DNA of 64,000 nt from Oxytricha trifallax (Eukaryota; Ciliophora; Spirotrichea; Sporadotrichida; Oxytrichidae). The stretch is taken from assembly GCA_000711775.1 (NCBI GenBank), contig ARYC01017409.1:1-64000 (forward strand), in the 5' to 3' direction. The notes below the pieces were generated by a model, which saw nothing but the letters and a program-made list of their open reading frames with translations, did no database searches and had not been told where the DNA came from. Positions within the stretch are counted from its first letter, which is position 1, and every line of letters starts with the position of its first letter. Shown piece by piece: positions 46,001 through 57,945 of this stretch. The position numbers were made by a program, and so were the translations under genes.

Positions 46001-48788
46001 ACATTTAATTTTACTTATTCTAGATTATTCAGATAAATACAATAGGAATTTGTATTTTTTTTTCTTCACATAATTTCATTGTAATAGTTCTTTTTAAAGG
46101 AAGTTTAACTTCGGTTGTTTTTCGAGTCAAAATTGAACACTATGCATCACGTGAATAGAGAAATTACAAATAAATTCAAATAAATGAAGATGAAATATGC
46201 GGAGGAATCTATTAGAAACAAAGATCTTGACAAGAGAATTTAAAACCTATTGGATGATTATGTGTACAATATGCTTTTATATACTTTCAATTATAAGATT
46301 TTCAAATAATTATATACACTATTAATTTGAATTAAATTGGATGAAAATAGTAAACATAAAACTTAGACTGAGACAAGTTAACAAGAAATATTAAATTTAT
46401 AGACAATTAAGGAATAAATATAAAATAATTACGATGATTAGTAATTGAAACTCACCTCGGCAGATGTTAAACTTAAAATATAGTAATTTTATTTGTAGCC
46501 TTATAATAGAAAGAATAATTTCCACTAAAAACAACCAACTATGTACAACTATGAGAAACTTTTAATTAAGTTTGAGTTAGTTGAGACCAAGAGAAAATTG
46601 GCATTTTTCAAGGAGTAATATGATGAGCTAATTAAATAGAAAAATACAGTTGATATGACTCTAATTACCCTCCAAGATTATCAGGATACTAAAAATAATG
46701 AGCACTCTAATGTTTAGAACTACTTAGATGAAATGACTCTCAGGAAATCAGAAATGGAATCAATAATTTACTATATGTTGTTTATATCTCTTTTCTTATA
46801 AATTTATGACATTTTTTAAGGAATCAACTGTTGATTAAATGCGATTAAGAGAAGAGAGAACCCGTTCGAAGCTGAAATTCTATAAGTCTCAATATACTGG
46901 TTTTGAAGTCACAAAGAAAGCATTTCTTGAAGAACAAAAGCTTCTACGATAGGAAATTAGAGATCTACAATAAAAACTGAAGCAAGCCCAGGAAGATGAA
47001 TTTGCTAATTAAGTTCGAAAAGCAGCAGTGGACGATAGACTTTTCTAAGTGAAGCTTGAAAATGAAGAAATTTAAGAGAAATTTGGCATTGTAACACAAG
47101 TCAGACATGATCTAGAGTAGTAGTTGAAGCAGCAAATCGATTAGACTAAGAAAATGTATTATGAAAGAGAGGCTGAAACGAAATAATTGCTATAATTGAA
47201 GAGAGACTTAATGGCTAGAGAATTCAAATTCAAGGAGGTTCAAGATGAGAGAAATGACTTGGAGTTATAAGTGGCAACTTTGGAAAATGATATTTTACCA
47301 AAATTAAAGTTAAAACTATAGAGTTTTCTAAAAAAATTTCTAAAATGTTTTTCTCAAATAATTACTAAAAATGACTATGACTAGTTGAAAATGAAATACG
47401 AAAATAACAATATGAACTTGAGATCGCTAGTTGAAAATGAAAAAGATTCAAGAGACACTATGAAAGAGAGATATGAGAAAGAATTCCTAAACACCACGTT
47501 TTTGAATAAACAAATTACTTAATTTAAAAGTGAAAACCTAGAATTTCGTAATAAGATATCTAAGTAAACTGTTTTATCAATAATTAACGAGCTTAATAAC
47601 TCCAGTTATTTCGGGGTAAATATATTATATTAAAATAGTAATTATTATTTAAATTTATGAATTGCTAATATCTCAAATGAAGGAAGAGAAAGAAGCCATG
47701 AAATAAGCGAAAACAGAAAATGCTCAGAAATTAATAGAAGCTAATTAGCAAATAGAAAGAGCTGAGAGGGAACTATTCATTAAAAGAAATATTTTGGATG
47801 AGTACGATGTCAAGAAAAAATCAGAGATAAAAATAAGTAAAGTATATTTATGCCATTTTTTGTAAATTTTGAATCTTTATGTATTTATATAAATATTGTT
47901 AACTTTCAAGTGATTTAATGAGGTCATATCACTTTAAGCAATAATTACATGAACAGGAAGACATATTCAAAGATAAAGTTAAGGAATTTGAATAAAAGAT
48001 ATTGCAACAAAAATCAAATTATAATGATCTATTTAAGGAAAAATTGTTAGTTTAAAGAGAATTAGATGAAAAGCTTTCTCACATTGATGATCTGAATAAA
48101 ATTATTTGTATTTTACAAATTGAAAGCCTATAGAAATATTTCTATATTTATTCGATTCGTTATGAATGTTAAGTCTACAGAGTAATATTAAAAAATCTAA
48201 TACTAACAATTAAACATAGAGTCGCTCTAACTTTAATTATCTTAACTTCATGATTTACAAACTTCTCTTGAAGCTTAACTTGAAGAAAAACTGCAATAAC
48301 TTTCAGATATATCCATTGAAAAAGACACATTTTTGCGTTAAACTGAAAACCTAGAAAAATCAGATAAATAAGTTTAAGCTTGTGTGGACATCTCAGAGTT
48401 TTGCCAATAATGCGATTTAGGGTCTTAGAGATAGAGCATATTCTAGAATAATAAGAAAAATAGTTAAAATTTAAATGAACTACAAAACAGTTAAAATCAT
48501 GTTAAAGGTACTTTGCTAGGATCAACAAGCACTAAAATCTAGGATTATGAAAATTCTTATTCAGGTAAATTAAAAATAAGTTAACTTATAGAAGAATTTT
48601 TTACTGATTAAAAAAAATAAATTATGACTTAAATGAATTATTAATCAAACATTGTAAGATTTTAATGATTTAAATTTGAATATAGTTCTGATTCTTTTTC
48701 TATGCATAAGAAGAAATTAAGTGGGGGTGATTCAAGTTAACCTAGGATTAAGAGGCTTTTGAAAAATGCTTACTCTCAAAGAGATTGA
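43026..48788 (+). CDS. Long coiled-coil protein, split by a TBE derivative
   Basis: Starts MDILSSSSYKKLDTFKSNLS. The first 430 or so residues are Ser/Asn/Gln-rich and carry the TBE derivative. After an intron (GTATGT near 45129 to TATGTCAG near 45208) comes a folded-looking part: KYSSRFVEQWLNDTLEECYH, SRHGLDRITLT, then NIGIPNDMVSRVYRSLFVFT and LGFFELLNDSTKN. The rest (about 45800-48500) is a long coiled coil rich in Glu/Lys/Gln with several introns or IESs. It ends PRIKRLLKNAYSQRD, TGA 48786-48788. The family is unknown to me; a basal-body or ciliary coiled-coil protein would fit. Parts between 45550 and 48300 were only followed roughly. Confidence 0.65.
43546..44755. mobile_element. TBE deletion derivative (1.2 kb, non-autonomous)
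   Basis: Ends CAAAACCCC and GGGGTTTTGGGGTTTTG, followed by about 70 bp of inverted repeat (TTTTATATGTGTTTT, GATATGGGTAATGTTG on both sides). Flanked by ATT at 43543-43545 and 44756-44758, a perfect 3-bp TBE target duplication. Inside, 44135-44165 matches the TBE non-coding TCTTATAGGAGGTCAA segment and 44240-44420 is an iteron spacer like that of copy A. All three TBE genes are gone. Confidence 0.85.
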
Positions 48789-48890
48789 TTAATTAATGAT
48801 TATAAATTTTATCGTTGATTGAAGTTAAATTAAGTATAAATACCATATAATGCATTAACACATTAATTATAATTTAACTTCTAAAATAAA

Positions 48891-51068
48891 ATGGGTTGCA
48901 CAAGCGGAAAAACTGCTAAAAAGGTAGTTAATTTTCCTTAACAAATTTAATCATCACCTTATTTATTAGGGGATCAAGTTAACTCCAGAGATCAAATTAA
49001 AAATGCAGCAAGCTACTTAAAGAACTGTCAGTCTCTTTCCTTACCAAGACTTCAGATTGACGAAGATAGACTATTAGAAAATCATAACTTAAAGTGAGCC
49101 TTGGATCGACACATACTTTAGACCAGATAAATCTTCAATTTTAGATCCCTCTATACCTACTCCTGGGAGACTAAAAGAATGGGAAACATTTACCTGGAAA
49201 AGACCTAAGGATGTTTATGGAAAAGGAAACTATGATCTTTACAAAACAATTGGACCAAGTGACATCAGGTAAGGTGCTTGTGGTGACTGTTACTTTTTAT
49301 CTTCAATTGCATCGCTAGCTGAAAACCCTGATCGTGTTAAGGCTATCTTTATCAATAAAGAAATTAACAAAGCTGGATGCTATGCAATGAATATGTATGT
49401 AAATGGAGAACCATAAGTTATAGTGGTTGATGACTACTTTCCTTTTAACGAGAGAAAGAATGATTGGGCTTTCAGTAGAAGCTCTCAAGAAAAAGAGTTG
49501 TGGGTTTTACTCCTTGAAAAAGCATGGGCTAAAATTCATGGCAGTTACTAAAGAATTGAAGCTGGAACTACTGGAGAAGCTCTACCAGCACTTACTGGAG
49601 CACCATCAGACTTTTTCTATCATTCAGAGGCTAAAAACAAAGAGGATGTATGGAATAAAATCAAAGAAGCTGATTAGAAGAACCAAATTATTGCAACTGC
49701 CGTTTCATCTCAAAGATAAGGAAAATCTAGTTCTGAAATGCAGAGTGTAGGTCTGGTTGATGCTCATGCTTATTCACTTATTTCAACTCATGAAGTTTAG
49801 GATAACGCTGGTAAAACTATAAGATTATTGAAGATAAGAAATCCTTGGGGTTTCAAAGAATGGACTGGTGATTGGAGTGATAAATCAACAAAATGGACCC
49901 AAGATATCAAGGATGAGCTTGGATTTGAAGATAAAGATGATGGAGTATTCTATATAAGCTTTGACGACTATCTGAATTTCTTCTATATTACAACAATCTG
50001 CAAGTATGTTCAAGATAATGACTTAACTGTGATGCCTGATGAACATGCCCAAAATGAATATTGCATCCAAAAGATAGTTGTCCATAAAGATTAATTGAGT
50101 CTTATTTCAATTATGGTGAGTTAACTGCATGCTAGAATTGCAGATCTTTAAATGAAAGGTTAGTATCGTTATGCTCCTCTTAAGCTTATTCTCATGAAAA
50201 ATGTGCAAACTACTGGTACTTCTTAAAATGAACCCGCCTCTGATTAACTAATTTTCATCGATGGCGCTTACATTTGCTATCAACATGCCCATATCTAGCT
50301 ACCAAAGTTGACTCAAGGGGACTATTACGTTATTTTTAAAGCAGATTGGCTAAATGATTTTCATCAAGAAAGGAAACTTGTTATGAGTATTTATGCGCCA
50401 GATCCTTTTAAAATTGAAAAAGTTTCTTCACAGTCCTTTTCCTACGAGTTCTTAGGTGAAATTGAAGACATGCTGTCAAATAGAATTGATGAAGGTTTCT
50501 AATATTAGTTGCCTGAATATGATGTTGATGGGATAGAAGAGTATAATAGGGAATAAAGAAAAGGGATTTAAGCGTTGTGCATCAAGGAGTAAGTTAATAT
50601 TTTTTAGTAGAGTTTACAATTTTTTATAGTGATCTATCCATATTATAACTTTAAGATAATTCTGGATTAAAGCAAATAGATTTTAAAGATGGATTCAACT
50701 AAGAAATAAGTATGATTGTAGAACTTAACGATGAAAATTTGCTTAAGATATTAAATCAGTAACTAATCATAAAATTAGAGCTAGAACAACATATTACTAA
50801 TTCTAATAAAATTAGAATAAATTTAGAAACTAATAGTGTTGTAAATGATTAAAATGATGATAATTTTATCATAATTAACGAAAACTGTCCACCAGTTAAT
50901 CTATGTATTGAGTTCTATAGCAATGAGATCTTACATTCATTACCAAAAAAGGCTATTGATAGATTATATGTAGATAGAGGATGTATCAGAAAGAGGAATT
51001 TTGATATAAGTTCAGATTTCCTAAAACAATTCAAGTTCATGAAAATAAATATAACTCCTTATATATGA
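48891..51068 (+). CDS. Calpain-like cysteine protease
   Basis: Starts MGCTSGKTAKK, a possible N-myristoylation/palmitoylation start. A 46-nt GT-AG intron right after (GTAGTTAATT to TTATTAG) is needed to keep frame. The catalytic domain shows IRQGACGDCYFLSSIASLAE (active Cys), GLVDAHAYSLIS (His) and KIRNPWGFKEWTGDWSD (Asn), the complete calpain triad. A C2-like/domain-III region follows (LPKLTQGDYYVIFKADW). A second intron (GTAAGT near 50590 to TTATAG near 50629) leads into a C-terminal part ending KFMKINITPYI, TGA 51066-51068. No EF-hands are seen, as in many protist calpains. Activity is likely intact. Confidence 0.85.
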
Positions 51069-51178
51069 AATAAATTATTTTTCATCAATTTAACTTATGA
51101 TATTCTGATATTATAAAGAAAAATTATGAACATAAACTGAAATTAAATTATATAAAATTATAAATTTGTAATTTTAAA

Positions 51179-54100
51179 ATGCAAGAATCAAAAACTCGCA
51201 CCAATAAATCAGGCTCAAATGAAGTAGTGAGTTTTTATGAAAAACGCAAGTCAGATGACTAAAAAACTGATGTTAAATTGAGTTCATTTATATAATTACT
51301 TGATCGGTTGGGTTAATCCCAGAAAACTCAATAAAAATTGCTGTAAGTAATAATATAAGGAAATTTTCTTACTGAGATGCTAAGTAAAAATAGAAATAAC
51401 ATTCAATTTGGGTATATTTATAATTTTTTTCTTTTAGATTGATAGAGAAATTTATAGAGCAATTCTATTCAGCTCATGATCACAGACAAATATTTCAGTT
51501 TATGCGGCTTTTGATGTCAAATGTAAGAATTTACGAATTCTACATTTATCTATAAAACATAATTTTAGTTAGATAGAGAAAGAGGCAATTATGGATTAAA
51601 AGAATCAGCACTTGCTAAGTTTTACTCAGAAATTTTGCTCTTAAATATAAATATTGTTAAATTATTATTATTTATCAGTAAATTAACTCAATAAAGGTTT
51701 ACCTCCTGCAGAGGCTGACAGATTGAAACATTGGAAGAATCCAACTAAGTAACCCATAGGATCCCCAGCTGGAGACTTTGTAAACTTATTTTTACGAATT
51801 TAATCATATAAATTTTAAAGTTACATAAAATAAAATGTTTTAGGAGTTTTGGTTCATGTGATGAAGAATAGAGCGAGAAATGACTCAAAACTGACATTAA
51901 ATTAACTAAATTAATTGCTAGATTAATTGGCCAGGTCTTTTGATAATGAAAAAAAGAAGCAGATTTTAGCTAGAATTGTATAAGATACGACAATAGATGA
52001 ACAGAAATGGATTGCTAGAATCAAAATAGTTAAATCTTATTACAATAAAACTTAGAACTTAAAATTTTAGCTAGAAATTTAATTTATTTAATCATCTTGA
52101 AAGATTTAAAGATAGGTATAGGTTATGAGACAATCCTCAAAAGTTACCATCCAGACGCCTTAGAGCTTTTTAATGCAACAAGTGATTTGAGGTCAGTATT
52201 TGAAGAGCTTTAAGTTTAAGAAGACTAAGTCAGACAAGGTTCAGGAGGGAATCAATAAATGTTTAGAATGTTTTTCCCAATTAAACCTATGCTTGCTGGA
52301 AAACTAGCTCCATAGTAAATTGCTGAGATGGTAAGAAAAGAAGGGAAAGTCTTGATCGAAAACAAATTTGATGGGGAGCGAATACAGTGTCATATGCAGG
52401 ATGGAGTGGTCAAGTTTTTCACAAGAAATTCGAATAATTACACAAGGATATATGGACCTGGAATGAGCAAATACATCAAAGAAAACGTTGATGCTTAGGC
52501 TGTCATTCTAGATGGTGAGATGATTGTTTGGGATAACTAGAAAAACTAGGTTGCACCTTTTGGTCAGAATAAGCAAGTAGCTCTCAGGGAGTATGGAGTC
52601 TATGAAAATGCGCCACCAGAAAAGCCTTTCAAAGTTAAGTAATAACATTAACAGGATGGGGACAATTAAAGCGAAACTACCAAGAGTTAATCTGCAGCTG
52701 ATGGTTCTCATCTGTAACTCTGCTATAAGGTATTCGATATCTTGTATATAAAAGCTCATGGCGATAGCGAGGAAATAAATTTAATGGGAGCTAGACTTCA
52801 AGACAGAAAAACTGTACTCTCTAGAATTATAAAAGAAGTTCCAAATACTCTTGAAATAGAAATGGGAAAAGAATGTGAGACGGTTGACTAAGTGTTTGAT
52901 GAGTTCAATTAAAGCATTTACAAGAATGAAGAGGGAATTATTATCAAGAAAATTGAATCTGTTTATAAACCAAATGAGAGGTCAGTTAACTGGATTAAAC
53001 TTAAGGGAGAATACATTGACAGTTTAGGTGATACTTTAGATTTGATAGTTATCGGTGGATACTTTGGCGAAAGAAAAAGAATAGGAGTAAGATAACTTAA
53101 CTCATTAAATTTAATTAAAGGGCAATGATTGGACAGATCATATTAATGTATTTCTTGTGGGTGTAATGAAGAAGTTGGATAAATAGAATCCCTAAAACTG
53201 TGTAGTATATCCGTTTTCAAGAGTAGGTACAGGTTATTCTATGGATGAACTTTCAAAGCTAAGAAATTAGCTTAAACCCTATTGGAAAATGTATGATGCC
53301 AGAATGCCTCCCGCTCTTTATGGTCGTTGGGTGCCTTCTATGTCAGATAGACCCGATGTTTACATCACAGATGTCTCTAAATCTGTGATTCTTGAAATCA
53401 GAGCTGGTGAGCTAGTCGTCTCTGATTAATACCCGACCATGTATACCTTGAGATTTCCAAGAGTCCTGAAGATTAGATATGATAAAAACTGGGATGAAGC
53501 TTTCAGTCATTATGATCTTTAGGATATGATTAAGAACTTCTAAGAATCTCGTAGACTTAAGAAGAAGGATAACGCAAAGGGTATTTATGAGCACAACGAT
53601 GAAGATGAGGACGAATAATAAGACGGAAAGAAAAAGCGAAAAAATAAGAAAAGAGCTATTTCAGAGGAAGAACTGAAAAGCAGGGATGGTTAAGCTTCAG
53701 AAGATGGTTAAATTTATATCACTCATAAGGATAAATTCAGCAAGGTTATTGATTTTTACAGAGAAGCAGATACTAAGAATGTTGTGAGAAAGTCTGATAT
53801 GTTTAGAGGTATGGAGTTCTACATTGTAAACGTCGATGATTCAATTGCTAACAAGCCCTATCTTGAAAGTAGAATAGTTGATATATCCATCATGAATTTA
53901 TTAAATTTGAAATCTCTGCTTAAATTATAATTATTATACAAAGTTTGACTAGATGGTTTAGATTATGTAGTGCCTATTCTTGCACTTTGGTCAAACCCTA
54001 CAGTGGTACTCCCTGCATTATCATTCCTTAACACTGTATTTGTGCTAGCATCATTATAAGGATCAGTATCTTTTTCATTCAAATTTTATCTCAAAGTCTT

Positions 54101-56345
54101 TGCACCTTCCTTCCCAAAATTGTTCTTGCCTTAATTTCTACTCTGTCCATAGCTTGTATGATTTCTATTTTTCCCTTGTTTTTCATTGACGGGATTTGTG
54201 ATTCTGATATCTATATTTGTCTTTTATTTTATCCTAACTTCAGACCCACTATTACTGCTATTGTTTCTATTATGATGGCTTGTTGAGTTAATTTTATCTT
54301 TATTCTATGAAGTTTTTCGTTAATCATGGTTGGTGTATGCCTCAACTTCTTCTTAAGTTTAAACCTCATTTTAGCTTGTTGTTTAGGGTCTATTAATGCT
54401 ATTCTTTTGTTGAAACATTGGCTTTAACTTTTTGGATTAATTAGGATTCCCTGAATAAGAATTGACTCAATTAAATTTTGCTAAACTCTATGATAAATTT
54501 TTATAAATTTTAGTTACTAAACAATTTACAATAAATCACTTGAAAGATCTTCTACAAGCATTTCTAAGTATCTGATTTATTTGAGTTGTTATTATGTTTG
54601 CTATTTTATGCTTGATATCTCTGATTTTTATAATATTTGTTTTGTTAATGAAGTTTAATATCTAATAAAATTTAATATTTAAAGAAGTTAAACTTCCTCT
54701 TCGTGCTTTTGTTGATTCTTTTGAGATTCTAAGACTAAATTTGACTATAAAAATGTGTCCTCAATTCTTGCTTAAGGCTTTACTCACTAAATATAATTAA
54801 CTATGATTATCTTTATATTATATATTTCTCTGTACTTTGAGTCCATTTCTTCAACTTCTATAAATTAATTAGTGACTATTAATTACTGTAAATTATTTGG
54901 AAACATATTAATTTTAAGATAGAATAGTTGAGCATGGTGGAACTAGAGTGTAAAACCTCAGACCCACAACTACTCATATAGTAGCGGCACAGTAAGTTCA
55001 ATAGATAAACATTTTCCTCTAAACTTATATTTACATAATATCCTCCCAAATATATTTTTCTAAGAAGTTAAACAAACTTTTCATTATTAATATAGTATCG
55101 ACTTCAAAGTAAAGATTCTTATTGAGAAATTGAATATGAACATAGTTAAGTTTAATTGGGTCTTGGCTTGTATTGAAAGAGGGTTCTTAGTTGATTTAGA
55201 ACCTGTGTACATGCTGCACGCTAATGAGAAGCTATTAGAGTATTTTAGAGATAATCAGTTATTACAAATAATTGATTAAATCTAATAATGGTACTTATTT
55301 GATTCTGAAGTCAAAGTTTATTTAAACCTTATATCATAGATTTTCCCCGATTAAACATTTTAAAGATAATCTAGACCCTTATAACGATCATTACACTCAA
55401 TTTGTTGATCCAAAACGGCTGACCGAAATCCTTGATTAAATCCCTAATGATAAAATTGAGTTTTAAATAATCGATACAGACCCAGATATCGAATAAATCT
55501 TCACTCAGGTAGGATGCAGAGGTCTCTTCTATGGTAAAAAGTTTTATTTAATTCGATCTGAGGGGGTTTTGGAACAAATGACAACCTAATTTGACATGGA
55601 AATCGAGTACTAAAGTTTGTTACATGCTAAATTTGCTGGATACTATAGGAAATAGCATTTGCAGTTATCCGAGTAGAAAAGTGGGAAAGATGTTAAACAT
55701 AAAAATCTCATGTTTAACAAGTTATAAAATGAAGAAGATTAAGTAGTAGTAAAATGTGTTGATAAAATTATGAAGATGGAAGAGTTCAATGTTTTAAGTA
55801 AGCTTCGATTATATGGAGCAATCCTCTTAGATTTTAAAATTTAATCAAATATTTTGAGAATTAATAAAGACAACCATATTTATAGAATTGAATGCAATAT
55901 CTATCAAAAGTCCAAATTTAATATTATAGATTCATTGCCATCATCTCAGCACTTAACACAAGATCATGTTGATTATATAATCTTGACTGATAGAGTGGGC
56001 GATAAGGAAGATATTTAGAAAATAAAGTAAGTCGCCTAGCGTAGAGGATTATAAGTTGTTGATATCAAATGGCTTGCTGATAAAATGAAACAATTCGAAG
56101 ATAAAATTATTAATGATGAAGCTGATGATAACGATATAAATAATCATGATGAAAAGATTATATAAGATAAAGAACAGTCCAAAAGTAGTGATAAAATAGG
56201 AGATTTTAAGCTAAAAGATAAAGATTAAAGTGAGAAAAAACCTGTAAATAAAAAAAGTGTAGATAAGAGAAAGAGAGATAGTGATGATGAAATAATGAGG
56301 GCTCTTGATAGATTTAATGAAGATATATCAATGAGTCTGAGTTGA
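51179..56345 (+). CDS. LIG4: DNA ligase IV (ATP-dependent, with BRCT region)
   Basis: LIG4 seals double-strand breaks in non-homologous end joining. It starts MQESKTRTNKSGSNEVVSFY with an N-terminal DNA-binding part. The adenylation motif is LIENKFDGERIQCH (Lys nucleophile). FTRNSNNYTRIYG, VILDGEMIVWD and EGIIIKKIESVYKPNERSVN follow, then the OB-fold segment WIKLKGEYIDSLGDTLDLIV. The first BRCT reads RGMEFYIVNVDDS, continues after a 1050-bp IES with EHGGTRVQNLRPTTTHIVAA, and VKFNWVLACIERGFLVDLEP. A further C-terminal part (to 56345) is charged and Lys/Asp-rich. Introns are at several places (for example GTAAGTTC near 54989). NHEJ factors are needed during genome rearrangement in ciliates. Confidence 0.9.
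53870..54919. other. 1050-bp IES in LIG4, 12-bp pointer TAGAATAGTTGA
   Basis: TAGAATAGTTGA at 53870-53881 and 54920-54931. Removal joins NKPYLESRIV to EHGGTRVQNLRP in the BRCT domain exactly in frame. The segment contains antisense coding sequence. Confidence 0.9.
53882..54846 (-). CDS. Antisense coding segment nested in the LIG4 IES
   Basis: Minus-strand coding inside the IES. A start MDSKYREIYNIK at 54846 is followed by KPQARIEDTFLQSNLVLESQ and QKNQQKHEEEVQ (coiled-coil-like), AT-rich breaks, then an Asn/Gln/Ser-rich part: SGNPNQSKKLKPMFQQKNS, EVQTQEEVEAYTNHDQRKTS, NEKQGKNRNHTSYGQSRNQG, DPYNDASTNTVLRNDNAGS. No TGA ends it before the IES border, so the 3' end is either elsewhere or reached through a junction not found. 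Composition and codon use match host genes, not a transposon. Family unknown. Confidence 0.6.
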
Positions 56346-56597
56346 ATCAATGTATATATTATTAGAAAAATCAGATTTAATATTGATAACTGATAAGTTT
56401 TTCACTTGTAAATTTTTTATTGACAATATATATTATTTAAATTATGATCCAGTAAATTTGATATTATTTATAGCACTATACTTAACATTAAAAATTAATA
56501 TTGATTTATAGAGCTTCAGCATTTGAAAATGAATTGAAATTACCGCATTTTTAAATAATTATAATTATAAACAAGTAAAAACTATTCCCAATCAACC

Positions 56598-57651
56598 ATG
56601 TTTGAAGCTAAACTTGCTGAAGGTCTCATCCTCAAGAAAATCGTCGAGTCCATCAAGGATATTGTCACAGACGTCAACATTGATATCTCACCATCAGGTA
56701 AGCCTACCTTTCCTAAGATGCAGTTGATTGGAATAGAGTGATTTAAATTAAAAAATATCTGCTATTCCGAGCAAAAAATGGCATTCATTCCAATTCTTGT
56801 TGATTTATCTTAACATGCTCGATTTTATAGGCATCTCCCTCCAAGCTATGGACTCCTCTCACGTTGCCCTCGTGTCACTCAACCTCTCCATGGACGGTTT
56901 CGAGCACTACCGTGCCGACACCAACATGGTCCTCGGTGTCTCCATCGCCAACTTGGCCAAGGTCATGAAACTTGCAGACAACAATGATCAAATCACTCTC
57001 CAAGCCGATCACGAAGCCACCCACTTGAAGATCATCTTCGAGAACCCAAAGACTGAGAGAACCACTGAGTTCAACTTGAACCTCATCACCATTGACAGTG
57101 AACATCTCGCCATCCCAGAGACTGAATACTCATCTGTCGTGACCATCAACTCAGGTGAATTCTCCAAGATCTGCAAAGAGCTTTTCTCTCTCTCAGAAAC
57201 TGTTCAAATCACCACCAACCCAGAGTACGTTCAATTCTCCGTCGAAGGTGATGTTGGAAGTGGTTCAGTTAAACTCGGACACAACGACTCAGACAAGAAG
57301 GAAGACCAGACTTTATAATTATTTATTAAAGGGATTTACAGTTGAATGAATGAAGAATATAGGAAATAATTCAATTAGACTGTATTGGAAGTTAGCGAGA
57401 GCGTACAACAACAATTCGCTTTGAGATACTTGAACATGTTCAACAAGGCAGCTACTTTGAGCAGCTTCACTAGACTCTGCCTCCATCAAGAGCAACCCCT
57501 CGTTGTCGAGTTTTAAAATTATTAATAATCATTTTCCCCTTTTTTATACTGTTTTCACATTAATTTTAAACTAATTGTAAATTGTTAGTTCAAGATTGAC
57601 AACCTCGGAGTGCTCAAGTACTTCCTTGCCCCCAAGATCAGTGACGAGTGA
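56598..57651 (+). CDS. PCNA: PCNA sliding clamp
   Basis: PCNA is the trimeric DNA clamp for replicative polymerases. The frame starts MFEAKLAEGLILKKIVESIK. A 133-nt GT-AG intron (56698-56830) follows SPSG. The second exon has ISLQAMDSSHVALVSLNL, the typical PCNA start of domain 1, and GFEHYRADTNMVLGVSIANL. The region NPEYVQFSVEGDVGSGSVKL belongs to domain 2. IES removal at 57308-57376 gives QTVLEVSESVQQQFALRYLN, and at 57509-57586 gives PLVVEFKIDNLGVLKYFLAP, both canonical C-terminal PCNA. Stop TGA 57649-57651; about 260 residues, normal length. Codons are markedly C-rich at third positions compared with neighbours, suggesting high expression. Confidence 0.95.
57308..57376. other. IES in PCNA, pointer AGACT
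   Basis: AGACT at 57308-57312 and 57377-57381 flank 69 bp. Removal joins KKEDQT to VLEVSESVQQQF in frame, restoring PCNA homology. Confidence 0.9.
57509..57586. other. IES in PCNA, pointer AGTT
   Basis: AGTT at 57509-57512 and 57587-57590 flank 78 bp. Removal gives QPLVVEFKIDNLGVL. Confidence 0.9.
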
Positions 57652-57945
57652 ATGCCAGCATTGCACACTAAGTTATTTTCAATAGAGTTTATATAAGCAT
57701 AAGTAACTATAAACAAGTATATTGCAGTTTGTTTGAGCTATCTAGATTTATTTTGTAATTTTTGTCTTATTATTTTTGCTATCTCCCCTCATTGATATGT
57801 TTACATTATACTGTAAATAAAATAAAATTTCCCAGATTTAATCACCAAAAAATTAGATAAAGGCAAGGAAATCCAAAATTAGAGCAAGGTAAACTTATGA
57901 TTATATTATAAAATAGTTTTTATATTAATTTATATCAGGTTTTTA

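Noticed and set aside
49080..49100. Frameshift in the calpain N-terminus (TGA after HNLK)
   Set aside because: Removing the upstream 46-nt GT-AG intron puts the whole N-terminus in the other, open frame.
56875..57105. Minus-strand frame across PCNA
   Set aside because: Complement of the well-supported PCNA exon; no independent evidence.
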